Assembly: GCF_041320595.1 (NCBI RefSeq)
Contig: NZ_CP166625.1
Location: forward strand, 3,470,001 to 3,534,000
Source: Pleomorphomonas sp. PLEO
GTDB taxonomy: Bacteria > Pseudomonadota > Alphaproteobacteria > Rhizobiales > Pleomorphomonadaceae
Direction: 5' to 3'
Length of the DNA: 64,000 bases
Shown here: positions 1 through 7,815 of the stretch, piece by piece
How the letters are laid out: every line of letters starts with the position of its first letter
Numbering within the stretch: position 1 is the first letter of the stretch
Made by a program: the position numbers and the translations under genes
The notes under the pieces: model-generated
Database searches by the model: none
What the model saw: only the letters and a program-made list of their open reading frames with translations
Told to the model about the DNA's origin: nothing

Positions 1-279
1 GGCTGCATCTCGGTGACGGCCAACGTCGCGCCGCGCCTTTGCGCCGAGTTCCAGACCGCTTGCCTTGCGGGGGATTTTGCGAAAGCACTATCCATTCAGG
101 ACAAGCTCTACCCGCTTCATCATGCTCTGTTCATCGAGCCTAACCCGCAGGGCGCCAAATATGCCCTGTCTCTGATCGGCAAGATGCAAAACGAGTTGCG
201 TCTGCCGCTGGTGCCGGTGGCGCCGTCGACGGAAACGGCGCTGCGTAAAGCGCTCGAACACGCCGGCCTTTTGAGCTGA
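1..279 (+). CDS. dapA: 4-hydroxy-tetrahydrodipicolinate synthase, C-terminal part
   Basis: This is the last 92 codons of DapA, open at the left edge of the window. DapA condenses pyruvate with aspartate semialdehyde in the cytoplasm, the first step committed to lysine and diaminopimelate. The visible part begins [12 protein letters not shown], the glycine-rich segment near the end of the TIM barrel in this family, and continues into the helical C-terminal domain ([14 protein letters not shown], then the conserved lysine region). The catalytic lysine lies upstream, outside the window. The neighbour smpB starts 14 bases after the stop, a common alphaproteobacterial order. Family assignment is secure; the true start cannot be seen. 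Confidence 0.93.
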   Translation, partial: GCISVTANVAPRLCAEFQTACLAGDFAKALSIQDKLYPLHHALFIEPNPQGAKYALSLIGKMQNELRLPLVPVAPSTETALRKALEHAGLLS

Positions 280-293
280 CGGATGGCAAGGTG

Positions 294-773
294 ATGGCGC
301 AGAAGAAAAAAGCGGATCCAAACAAGAAGATCGTCGCCGACAACCGGGCGGCTCGCTATCACTATGCCCTCGGCGAGAAGCTCGAGGCAGGTATTATGTT
401 GGTCGGCACGGAGGTGAAGAGCCTGCGTGCCGGCCGCATCAACCTCGGTGAGGCCTATGTTGGGGTCGCCGGTAGCGATGTCTACCTCTACAACGCCCAC
501 ATCCCTGAATATCTTCAGGGCAACCGTTTCAATCACGAGCTGAGGCGGCCGCGCAAACTTCTGCTGCATCGCAAACAGATCGACCGGATGATCACCTCGA
601 TCCAGCGTCAGGGCATGACCATCGTGCCGCTCCGCCTCTATTTCAACGAGCGCGGCATGGCCAAGTGCGAGATCTCGGTGGCCGAAGGCAAGAAGCTGCA
701 CGACAAGCGGCAGGCGACCAAGGAACGCGACTGGAACCGCGAAAAGGCAAGGCTGCTTCGCTCGCGCGACTGA
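294..773 (+). CDS. smpB: SsrA-binding protein SmpB
   Basis: A 159-residue protein of normal SmpB length. SmpB binds tmRNA and carries it to stalled ribosomes for trans-translation. Family signatures are visible: the early segment IVADNRAARYHY, GTEVKSLRAGR in the beta-barrel core, the DVYLYNAHIPEY strand, and a basic C-terminal tail (KLHDKRQATKERDWNREK) that enters the ribosomal A site. The reading frame also permits a GTG three bases upstream at 291, but the ATG at 294 gives the normal MAQKKK start. It lies directly behind dapA, probably in the same transcript, and upstream of a tRNA-Ser gene. Confidence 0.96.
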   Translation: MAQKKKADPNKKIVADNRAARYHYALGEKLEAGIMLVGTEVKSLRAGRINLGEAYVGVAGSDVYLYNAHIPEYLQGNRFNHELRRPRKLLLHRKQIDRMITSIQRQGMTIVPLRLYFNERGMAKCEISVAEGKKLHDKRQATKERDWNREKARLLRSRD

Positions 774-860
774 GCCGTGGGATAGGCGGTCGCAGGCAAG
801 CCGAATCCCTTGCCAAGACGACGAAAAATCGACATGTTGCGCGCCGCGCAGGCAAGCGCA

Positions 861-950
861 GGACGGATGGCCGAGTGGTTTAAGGCAGCGGTCTTGAAAA
901 CCGCCGAGGGTGCAAGCCCTCCGTGAGTTCGAATCTCACTCCGTCCGCCA
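861..950 (+). tRNA. tRNA-Ser(TGA)
   Basis: A 90-base cloverleaf with encoded CCA. The acceptor arm GGACGGA pairs with TCCGTCC near the 3' end. The anticodon stem GCGGT/ACCGC (888-892 and 900-904) encloses the loop CTTGAAA with anticodon TGA at 895-897. A long variable arm precedes the GTTCGAATC T-arm, which together with the length marks a class II tRNA-Ser. It reads UCA-type serine codons. Confidence 0.97.
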
Positions 951-1034
951 GCCCCGTGGCTATGACAGTCCAGCTCGACCGTTGAGCGTTACTGGCAAAA
1001 TCCGACATTTCAGGCACGGCATGGCACAACTGGG

Positions 1035-1976
1035 TTAGGCAACAGCTCGCCTTATCGCTTGCGGTGGTTGCCCGAAACTTCGCAAAAACGCTCGACGCAT
1101 TCGCTCCGGATCGCGAAATCCAGTCGCCCTGGCAATTTGTTCGATGGGTTCGCGAGAGCTTTCAACCCGCTCACGCGCGGCTTCCAATCTGATACGTTCA
1201 ACCGCCTTGGCGGGACTGATCCCGCTTACCTTCCGAAAACTACGGGAGAAGTTGCGCGGACTCATGGCCATACGTTCCGCAAGTCGCTCGACGGTCAGTC
1301 GCTCCGCCAGATTGGCACGCATCCAGTCGAACAGCGGAGAAAAGATCGTGGCATCACCACCCGAGTCGGCCAGCGCGGAAAATTGCGACTGACCACCCGG
1401 TCGGCGATAATAGACCACCATTTCCTGCGCCACTCGCCGGGCGACTTTGTCACCGAGATCGTCTGCGATCAACGCGAGGGCAAGGTCGATTCCCGCGCTG
1501 ATTCCCGCCGAAGTCCAGATATTGCCGTCGCGGATGTGGATGCGGTCGATCTCAACCCGAACCTTTGGAAATAGCTGTTGCAGCTGCTCTGCCCGGCCCC
1601 AATGGGTTGTTACCCGCTTGCCATCGAGCAACCCTGCCGCCGCCAACAGAAATGCGCCCGAACAAACGCTGCACAACCGCCTGACCTCGGCTACACAACC
1701 GCGCAAATAGGAAATCTGGTCCTGACACTGCATGGCGGTGCGGCTGCCGTTGCCACCCGACACGATCAGTGTGTCGACAGGCGCTACGGTGTCGGCTGCG
1801 ACGCTGTCGATCGAGGCTCCGGATGAACTCCTGACTAGCCCACCTTGAATCGACATGATTGTCAGCCGGTAGAAGTTCGGCCTTACGCGGCCGGCAATCT
1901 CGAATGCCGCGATGGGTCCGGACGCATCGAGGAGCTGGAAGTCTTCGTAAAGAAAGATGGCGATGTTTTTGGTCAT
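1035..1976 (-). CDS. GlxA-type transcriptional regulator (DJ-1/PfpI domain plus AraC helix-turn-helix)
   Basis: A 313-residue protein with two domains. Residues about 3-170 form a DJ-1/PfpI fold with the nucleophile-elbow motif SVCSGAFLLAAAGLL (Cys about 105). Residues about 210-310 form an AraC/XylS double helix-turn-helix, including MSPRNFSRSFRKVSGISP and a second helix pair ending in FGQPPQAIR. Such proteins are cytoplasmic regulators whose PfpI-like half probably senses a small molecule. The frame stays open for 39 more codons upstream, but homology begins at MTKNIAIFLYEDFQ, so the ATG at 1976 is preferred although no good Shine-Dalgarno precedes it. It diverges from a DJ-1 family enzyme gene at 2059 and probably controls it (inference from position). 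Confidence 0.85.
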   Translation of the reverse strand: MTKNIAIFLYEDFQLLDASGPIAAFEIAGRVRPNFYRLTIMSIQGGLVRSSSGASIDSVAADTVAPVDTLIVSGGNGSRTAMQCQDQISYLRGCVAEVRRLCSVCSGAFLLAAAGLLDGKRVTTHWGRAEQLQQLFPKVRVEIDRIHIRDGNIWTSAGISAGIDLALALIADDLGDKVARRVAQEMVVYYRRPGGQSQFSALADSGGDATIFSPLFDWMRANLAERLTVERLAERMAMSPRNFSRSFRKVSGISPAKAVERIRLEAARERVESSREPIEQIARATGFRDPERMRRAFLRSFGQPPQAIRRAVA

Positions 1977-2058
1977 TGGCTGGAAAGGAGGGATCACCGT
2001 CATTTTTTCACACTGCTCGCTTGGGCATAATCGGGCAAGCGAAAAGGGAGAGAAAACC

Positions 2059-2766
2059 ATGACCGAGCAGCCATTCCGCATCGTCTTTGCCATCTATCCA
2101 GGCATGACCCAGCTCGATTTCACTGGGCCGTACCAGTTCTTCTCACGCATGCCAAAAAGCGAGGTGACCGTTGCCAGTGCCGCGGGGGGAGATGTGCCGA
2201 GCGAGGGGCTGACGTTTGCCGGAACCCAGCGGCTGGCAAATATCTCGGCCTGCGATCTGATCTGTGTGCCAGGAGGCGCAAATGCGACCACCGTCGCGCT
2301 GGACACGGCTTTCATCGGAGACGTAAGGCGCTTGGCGCTGGAGGCGCGTTACGTCACCTCAGTATGTACAGGCTCGCTCATCCTGGGTGCGGCGGGCCTA
2401 TTGAAAGGGCGCCGCGCAGCCTGTCACTGGGCGTGGCGCTACTTGCTACCGTTATACGGTGCGATCGTCGACGAAGGGCGGGTCGTGCGCGACGGAAATG
2501 TCATCACCGGAGGAGGGGTGACGGCCGGCATTGATTTTGCCCTTACCGTGCTGGCCGAAATTGCGGGTGAGGCAGCAGCCCAGACCATCCAGCTTGGACT
2601 GGAGTATGCCCCCGCGCCGCCTTTCAGCGCAGGGTCACCAGATAGCGCGCCAACAACGATCCTGGCCGCATATCGGGAGAAAATGGCTGGGATGCTGTCA
2701 ATTAGGGAAGCGGAAGCCCGCACAGCTGCCGAACGGCTCGCCAATTGGACGGAAGTGAGACGATAA
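2059..2766 (+). CDS. DJ-1/PfpI family protein, isonitrile-hydratase-like
   Basis: A 235-residue single-domain DJ-1/PfpI protein. The strand order and the motif TSVCTGSLILGAAGLL (Cys about 103), followed by the CHWAW segment, resemble isonitrile hydratase (InhA), which hydrates isonitriles to N-substituted formamides. The ATG at 2059 has an upstream GGGAGAG ribosome site. An in-frame ATG at 1957 would add 34 residues unlike the family and would run into the divergent regulator gene, so it was not used. The substrate is not certain: ThiJ/PfpI proteins of similar size also include glyoxalases and amidases. Pairing with the divergent GlxA-type regulator suggests a small regulated detoxification unit. 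Confidence 0.8.
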   Translation: MTEQPFRIVFAIYPGMTQLDFTGPYQFFSRMPKSEVTVASAAGGDVPSEGLTFAGTQRLANISACDLICVPGGANATTVALDTAFIGDVRRLALEARYVTSVCTGSLILGAAGLLKGRRAACHWAWRYLLPLYGAIVDEGRVVRDGNVITGGGVTAGIDFALTVLAEIAGEAAAQTIQLGLEYAPAPPFSAGSPDSAPTTILAAYREKMAGMLSIREAEARTAAERLANWTEVRR

Positions 2767-2792
2767 GCCGTCGAGGCACCGGCATTTCCCGC

Positions 2793-4118
2793 TCATGTCC
2801 GCGCGGCGCTTCGTCCGGCTGACGTGAGCCAAGTCAGTAAAACCAACCCCATGGCTGCCGAGATGACGGACGCGCCGAGAACACCAAGCTTGACCGAGTT
2901 TAGAAGCGCTGCTTCGAAGGCAAGATCAGCAATGAATAGCGCCATCGTGAAGCCAATGCCGGTCAGCAATCCTCCCGCGGCCAACAGCCCCCAGGACAGT
3001 TCGCTCGGACGAATACCCAGCCGCGATTTCACGGCTACGTAGCTGAACAAAATCACGCCGACCGGCTTGCCGATGACGAAAGCGGCGAAGATTGCTGTCG
3101 TGAGTCTCGGGTCGAACTCCGTGCCCCTTACAGGAACTCCGGCATTGGCCAGGGCAAACAGAGGTAGGATTGCAAACGCCACCCAAGGATGGAGAGCTAT
3201 TTCAAGGCGCTCGATGGGGGACAGCGCTTCGCGCGTTGCGATACCGGCTCGATGCAGATCACGGCGAGCGGTTCTGTCTCCGCTCCAGTGGTTACCGGGC
3301 GGGTAGGCGATGACCCGACTGAGGATGGCGTGCAACCGCCTGTCGCTCACCCAGCTTCGCGCCGGCGTCATCAACCCGAGGATGACACCGGTCAAAGTGG
3401 CGTGGATGCCCGAGACATCGAGAGCCAGCCAAATTCCACCCCCTAGGGCGAAATAGACAGGAAGACCACGAACGCCGAGGCGCGCGATGGTGGCCACGGT
3501 CATCAGTCCCAGTCCAGCGGCGCCAAGAGCCAGCCAGTTCGGATGGCCGCCATAGCCGACAGCCACAACGAGGATGGCACCGACGTCATCGAAAATAGCC
3601 AATGAAAGCAGGAACAATCGCAAATTTTGAGGAATGCGCGACCCGAGAACGGCAAGGCAACCGATGACGAAGGCAGTGTCTGTCGACATCACGGTGCCCC
3701 AGCCGCTTTTGCCCGGTCCGCCATCGACGACCAGAAGAAACACGCTGACCGGAGCGATCATCCCTCCGATCGCCGCGGCAACGGGTAGGGCCGCGACCCG
3801 CAGATCACGCAACTCGCCGAGCACCAGCTCCCGTTTCAGTTCCAGCGCGATGACGAAGAAAAACAGAGTCATCAGCCCATCGTTGATCCAGTGTTTCAGC
3901 GACCGGGAGATTTCAATGCTGCCAAGCAGGATACCGACATGCGTATCCCAGAGGGCGAGAAACGGAACCGACCATGGAGAGTTGGCAAGCGCCAGCGCCA
4001 AAAGAGTGCTTAGCAACAGGACGGCGCCGGCCATGGCCTCGATGCGCAGGAAGCGCATAAAGGGCCTGGCCAGTCGATCAGCAGGCACTTTCGGGAGTCT
4101 GGATAGGCTCTCGATCAT
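2793..4118 (-). CDS. nhaA: Na+/H+ antiporter NhaA
   Basis: A 441-residue inner-membrane antiporter of the NhaA family, exchanging cytoplasmic sodium for external protons in pH and salt homeostasis. Family marks include LKHWINDGLMTLFFFVIALE, the MSTDTAF segment and SLAIFDDVGAI, which carries the paired aspartates (about 177-178) that bind the transported ions in NhaA. About a dozen hydrophobic segments follow the usual pattern. The start was placed at the ATG at 4118, giving MIESLSRLPKV; the codon just before it is TTG. It lies alone on the minus strand between the DJ-1 gene and the transglutaminase-like gene, 43 bases after the latter's stop end. Confidence 0.95.
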   Translation of the reverse strand: MIESLSRLPKVPADRLARPFMRFLRIEAMAGAVLLLSTLLALALANSPWSVPFLALWDTHVGILLGSIEISRSLKHWINDGLMTLFFFVIALELKRELVLGELRDLRVAALPVAAAIGGMIAPVSVFLLVVDGGPGKSGWGTVMSTDTAFVIGCLAVLGSRIPQNLRLFLLSLAIFDDVGAILVVAVGYGGHPNWLALGAAGLGLMTVATIARLGVRGLPVYFALGGGIWLALDVSGIHATLTGVILGLMTPARSWVSDRRLHAILSRVIAYPPGNHWSGDRTARRDLHRAGIATREALSPIERLEIALHPWVAFAILPLFALANAGVPVRGTEFDPRLTTAIFAAFVIGKPVGVILFSYVAVKSRLGIRPSELSWGLLAAGGLLTGIGFTMALFIADLAFEAALLNSVKLGVLGASVISAAMGLVLLTWLTSAGRSAART

Positions 4119-4161
4119 CAAAGTGCCCTCGCGTTGTCGCCGTAGCGGATGAAATTTATGG

Positions 4162-4974
4162 CTACAGCGGCGCGGGCACCTCGTAGGTCCATACGCGGAA
4201 GGATTTCAGAACGTGCGGGCCGAATGAGTTGATGAGAGGAACATCGGCGGCGTCCCGCCCACGCGCGATGACAATCCTGCCAATCCGCCTCTTATTGTTG
4301 CGCGGGTCGAACGTATACCAGGCCCCATCCAGGAAAACCTCGATCCAGGCGCTGAAATCCATGGGATCGACAACAGGAACCCCAATGTCACCCAGATGGC
4401 CGTTCACATAGCGTGCGGGAATATTGAGGCACCGGCAGAAAGCTACCGCCAGATGTGCGAAGTCGCGGCAGACCCCGACGCGTTCGTGAAAAGCTTCAAA
4501 CGCAGTGCGGGTGGCCCGAGCCTGCATATAGTCGAAACGGATGTGGGCATTCACGAAGTCGCAAACCCCTTGCACACGGCTCCAGCCAGGCGGAAGCTTT
4601 CCGAATAGATCCCAGGCGATCTGGCTGAGACGATCCGTTTCGCAATAGCGGCTGCCCATCAGGTAGCCCAGGCATTCGTCGGGCAGATCCTGCACCGGCG
4701 TTTCCCGGGCCTCTGGAACGAGTGCATCCAAGGCGCCGTCATCTTCGATAGTCGCGTCGCCCCAGATCATGAAATCACCAGCTGGTGCGACAAGTCTTCG
4801 GCAGCGATTGCCGAAAAGGTCGAGATAGGTCGACACAGGCACGTCCGGGTTGGTGAAGGTCGTTTCAGGTACCCTGACGTCGGCAGCGCGATCCTCATGG
4901 AGCGACAGCAGGCAGACCAGCGCGGTTGGTTGTGGGCAGGTGAGGGTGATCTCGTAACCGTATCGAATCAGCAT
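4162..4974 (-). CDS. Transglutaminase-like family protein
   Basis: A 270-residue protein with an N-terminal beta domain and a transglutaminase-like core. The core shows RVGVCRDFAHLAVAFCR (nucleophile Cys about 169) and later YTFDPRNN with the expected acidic residue (Asp about 223). Where many transglutaminase-fold proteases have a histidine before AW, this one reads MDFSAW with serine about 208, so the classical Cys-His-Asp triad is not obvious. No signal peptide is seen. Family members are often annotated as putative cysteine proteases and the biological role is unknown. The ATG at 4974 (MLIRYGYE) is preferred over a GTG two codons upstream. A DUF1488-type gene lies 9 bases upstream. Confidence 0.8.
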   Translation of the reverse strand: MLIRYGYEITLTCPQPTALVCLLSLHEDRAADVRVPETTFTNPDVPVSTYLDLFGNRCRRLVAPAGDFMIWGDATIEDDGALDALVPEARETPVQDLPDECLGYLMGSRYCETDRLSQIAWDLFGKLPPGWSRVQGVCDFVNAHIRFDYMQARATRTAFEAFHERVGVCRDFAHLAVAFCRCLNIPARYVNGHLGDIGVPVVDPMDFSAWIEVFLDGAWYTFDPRNNKRRIGRIVIARGRDAADVPLINSFGPHVLKSFRVWTYEVPAPL

Positions 4975-4983
4975 TGTCACCGC

Positions 4984-5253
4984 CTATCGGAAATTAGTGA
5001 TTGTGAGGGTGTTGGTCGGGCGGCGGTGGCTGGAATACATTTCGCTTGCCGCCTCCTGAATGGAAGAACGCATTGCGTCGAAAACTGAAAGATACTGCTG
5101 CTCCGACAGGGGCGTTTGCTGTGGCTGGTGTTTCGAAAGTACCGCTGCTTCGACGAGAAACGATATTTCGAACATGCCGTCATGACCGGAAAAGCGCACG
5201 CCGTGGCGCGCCTCGTCGTAATTGCGGCTCGGATTGGGAAAGGCCAGTGCCAT
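4984..5253 (-). CDS. DUF1488-like small protein
   Basis: An 89-residue soluble protein beginning MALAFPNPSRNYDEARHG, which matches my memory of the DUF1488 family: a short beta-rich N-terminal part (GVRFSGHDGMFEISFLVE) and a helical C-terminal half. Function is unknown. The ATG at 5253 has GAAGGAT upstream; an ATG at 5298 in the same frame has weaker support and lengthens the protein atypically. It is followed after 9 bases by the transglutaminase-like gene, so the two are probably cotranscribed. Confidence 0.65.
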   Translation of the reverse strand: MALAFPNPSRNYDEARHGVRFSGHDGMFEISFLVEAAVLSKHQPQQTPLSEQQYLSVFDAMRSSIQEAASEMYSSHRRPTNTLTITNFR

Positions 5254-5360
5254 GGTTGATATCCTTCTTCGAGAGCCATTGATGTCAATGGTGGTCATTC
5301 GCTACGCCGCTTCTGGCGACGAGCCCTGCGTTGGCCGAACAAACGAGGGCGGGAAGGTGT

Positions 5361-5624
5361 TCACGGCTGCTTGCTGTCTTTCGCAGACGCGGCGTTGAGG
5401 TCCGATGGATTGATCGGCACCATCTGATGCGTCGCGCTTTCCACGCCGATTGCGGGCAGATGAATGAACGAACCGATACGATGCCACGCCATACTGGAGA
5501 GCCCTTCGATCGATTCCTCTTCATGGTCAATACGATAATCCCCCGCCGCCAAAGGCTTGTTGAAGCCTGGCAGGAGAAAGGCGTGCATAAAATGGACGAT
5601 CGTCTGCGTGGTACGATTAGCCAT
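5361..5624 (-). CDS. Small conserved hypothetical protein (87 aa)
   Basis: An 87-residue protein beginning MANRTTQTIVHFMHAFLLPG. A good ribosome site (GGAGG, 10 bases before the ATG) supports it. Visible features are a histidine-containing first strand, an LAAGDYRIDHEEE segment and a conserved-looking stretch FIHLPAIG...MVPINPSDL. I recall similar short proteins in Hyphomicrobiales genomes but know of no function. No membrane segment or signal peptide is seen. It is separated from the DUF1488-like gene by 107 bases on the same strand. Confidence 0.6.
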   Translation of the reverse strand: MANRTTQTIVHFMHAFLLPGFNKPLAAGDYRIDHEEESIEGLSSMAWHRIGSFIHLPAIGVESATHQMVPINPSDLNAASAKDSKQP

Positions 5625-6202
5625 GGTTGGGCCTCCGCGAACGGCAATTGCCTTGCCAGGCTATGCCCACCTCAGCCCAAATGCCCGGGCCGCGAGCGCA
5701 TGCGCGGTCAGGGTGGAGGGCATTCCGGGCACCAAGTGGGACAAAATGCGACGCCGCATGGCGCATGCATTCAAGATAGAAATTCGAAAGAAAATAGCGA
5801 CAAATGTTGCCGCCAAGCCATGTTTTCCAATTCAACTAGATTTAAATATGCGCTCTGATTGAACTCAAAACAAGGTATTGGCCTGGCTTTTCTTTTAGCA
5901 GAAACAGGCCAATGGTGACTCGATGCGCGAAACTCTCGTTTCACAACCTGACGTCTCAAAAATACAGTGAACTCCCGCGTCCGATCTGACTGTGCCAGGA
6001 TCGGAATCTCAGCTTAGGAAGCGAGCCATTCGCGCGTGGGAATTGATGTGAAAAGACTTTGCAGCCGATGACCATTGGCGACGGTCGCCAAAGCCGAAAA
6101 TCGCTGCAAGATACTGGGTGCGTTACACGTTAAAGGCACATGATCGGAGCGTCGTTATCGGATTCTACAAACGCCGCCTCATTCGCTGCCAATAATGCCA
6201 CG
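5625..6202. other. Intergenic stretch without a recognised gene
   Basis: About 580 bases between the small gene at 5624 and ftcR. Open frames in both strands are short and lack ribosome sites or recognisable protein sequence. It presumably holds the promoter for the minus-strand genes below it. I see no convincing RNA gene, repeat or operator here. Confidence 0.5.
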
Positions 6203-6232
6203 ATCGGCGGCAATCCAGGGACTGCCGCCGAT
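6203..6232 (-). terminator. Hairpin after ftcR
   Basis: A perfect 10-base inverted repeat, ATCGGCGGCA at 6203-6212 and TGCCGCCGAT at 6223-6232, with a 10-base loop. It sits 9 bases beyond the ftcR stop. There is no run of T after it on the minus strand, so it may be a weak terminator or an mRNA 3' end structure. Confidence 0.55.
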
Positions 6233-6241
6233 GGGGATGGC

Positions 6242-6916
6242 TCAGCCGTTTTCCAGCATGTAGCCGACGTAGCGTTTGGAGTCGATCGGATCGAAGCCCA
6301 GGCGTGCCCGCAGTTTCTTGCGCAGCTTGCTGATGTGGCTCTCGATCACGCTCTCCTCGACTTCTTCATTGCAGAAGCCATAGACGAATCCGAAGATCTT
6401 TTCCTTAGTGACGCGCTTGTTCTGATTGCGCACTAAGTATTCCAGAATCCGACGCTCTCGGCGCGGCAGCACGAAAGGCTCGCCGTTCACTTCCGGGTCG
6501 CGACCGTCGAAGAAGACGCGCATCGACCCGATGATCCGGCAATCGTCGGTCTGGCTACCGGTCCGGCGCTGGATGGCACCGGCCCTGGCAATGATCTCGC
6601 GGATGTGGACCGGCTGCCGAACGACGTCATCGACGCCGACGGCAAACAGATTCAACGTCTGCTCGAGGCTGGGAACGTCGCTGAAGGCGATCAGAGGGGC
6701 ACCGCATCTCTCACGGATGATTTTCGGCACCGACTGACGGTCTTCGCAATTGCCCAGCAAAAAGCCCTCGATGGTCAATAGGTCGCTGTCAGGTGCGGCC
6801 CCCATCCAGTCTCGGAACTCCGGCGATCGGAAGCCGATCGAGGAAACCCCTTCACGTTCAAATCCTGACGCGTAGCCGGAAGTTACAATCTTCCGGTCAT
6901 CAATGATAACGAACAT
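6242..6916 (-). CDS. ftcR: Flagellar transcriptional regulator FtcR
   Basis: A 224-residue response-regulator-like protein matching FtcR of Brucella and Rem of Sinorhizobium, the master activator of the rhizobial flagellar regulon. It has an N-terminal receiver-like fold (residues about 1-115, MFVIIDDRKIVTSGY, later VGVDDVVRQPVHIREI) and a C-terminal OmpR/PhoB winged helix (about 125-224, with PRRERRILEYLVRN and ESHISKLRKKLR). The usual receiver phosphorylation chemistry looks degenerate, as expected for an orphan regulator. It stands apart from the other flagellar operons, at their downstream end. The ATG at 6916 is backed by a purine-rich upstream segment. Confidence 0.93.
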   Translation of the reverse strand: MFVIIDDRKIVTSGYASGFEREGVSSIGFRSPEFRDWMGAAPDSDLLTIEGFLLGNCEDRQSVPKIIRERCGAPLIAFSDVPSLEQTLNLFAVGVDDVVRQPVHIREIIARAGAIQRRTGSQTDDCRIIGSMRVFFDGRDPEVNGEPFVLPRRERRILEYLVRNQNKRVTKEKIFGFVYGFCNEEVEESVIESHISKLRKKLRARLGFDPIDSKRYVGYMLENG

Positions 6917-7239
6917 AGCTCACATTCCCCGTCAATCGACCTGTGGGTAAAGATCAACGTCGGGGATAAGCTAGGTTGAGAAGTGGACATTGGTCAACTT
7001 GTTGCCATATGTATCTGGCATGCTTCTGGATATGTGATTATGTATCTGGAAACGCTATTATTCGAATTTGTCTGACAAACGCCGCAATTAAATATCGAAA
7101 AATTCCATAAAATTATGTACTGTTGCCAATGACGTTCATTTTCTATTCATAATGGTATCCATGTATACGCCGATAGGCTTGCCGGTCAAGTCCCGTCACT
7201 CGTTTACTATGTAGATGTACGTACAAGTAGCCTTCTGAC
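6917..7239 (-). promoter_or_regulatory. AT-rich ftcR upstream region with an 11-base direct repeat
   Basis: A 323-base gap, clearly more AT-rich than its surroundings from about 6990 to 7170. TATGTATCTGG occurs at 7008-7018 and again at 7039-7049, start to start 31 bases (about three helical turns), with a partial copy (TTCTGGATATG, 7024-7034) between. The position upstream of ftcR suggests a regulator-binding site, possibly autoregulatory. No gene is seen. Confidence 0.5.
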
Positions 7240-7815
7240 TCAGCCAGCCTTCTTGCCGCAAAAGGCGGCTGAATTAGCCGTCCAGGCGCCAAAGCCGCTC
7301 CGTACCATATTGCCGATGACAAGGCACACATACTGCTTTTGGGCCGGATTGTTATTCGGGCCGGCGTGATAGCGGGCAACGGCCATCGTCCAAGTGTCGT
7401 GGCGGGCGCGCAGCTCATTGAGGAAGCGGGCGGCATATTGGACGTTCTTGTGCGGGTCGAACATTTCCGCCACCGAGGCAAAGCGTTCGCCGTGATAGTG
7501 CTGGTTGATCTGCATGCAGCCGAGATCGATGAGCTTGACGCCGCGGGACCTTTCTTTCTGGAAACGGGCGAGGGCGTCGGTAAGGCTCGAAGCGACATAG
7601 GGCTTGCCGGCAATGTTCATGGCCAGCGGCTGCAATCCCTTCTTGCCGCCACTCTCGGTCATGCCCACGGCGTAGAGCACGCCGAGCGGAATGCCGAATT
7701 CGGCGGCCGCCGCCCGCATCTCGCGTTCGCAAATGGTCAGCTCCTCGGCGGCTGCACGGCCAATGGGGCTAAAGGTAGAGATCGCCGCCAGAACGGCCAG
7801 CGCCGCTTTCTTCAT
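7240..7815 (-). CDS. Exported lytic transglycosylase (SLT fold) of the flagellar cluster
   Basis: A 191-residue protein with a signal peptide (MKKAALAVLAAISTF, then a cleavable stretch near AAAEE) and a goose-lysozyme/SLT-type domain. The catalytic Glu lies in VGMTESGGKKG; GCMQINQHYH and VARYHAGPNN are the other family motifs. It probably opens the peptidoglycan for rod assembly, a role that the FlgJ-like protein encoded at 31475 cannot perform because it lacks a muramidase domain. A strong ribosome site (GGAGAAGGAG) precedes the ATG, which lies inside the end of fliK (47-base overlap), so the gene is translated from the fliF-motB-motC-fliK transcript. Confidence 0.87.
   Translation of the reverse strand: MKKAALAVLAAISTFSPIGRAAAEELTICEREMRAAAAEFGIPLGVLYAVGMTESGGKKGLQPLAMNIAGKPYVASSLTDALARFQKERSRGVKLIDLGCMQINQHYHGERFASVAEMFDPHKNVQYAARFLNELRARHDTWTMAVARYHAGPNNNPAQKQYVCLVIGNMVRSGFGAWTANSAAFCGKKAG

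Noticed and set aside
2003-2031. Possible -35/-10 pair in the spacer of the divergent DJ-1 genes (T run and CATAAT)
   Set aside because: The upstream hexamer is only a T run and spacing does not give a convincing match.
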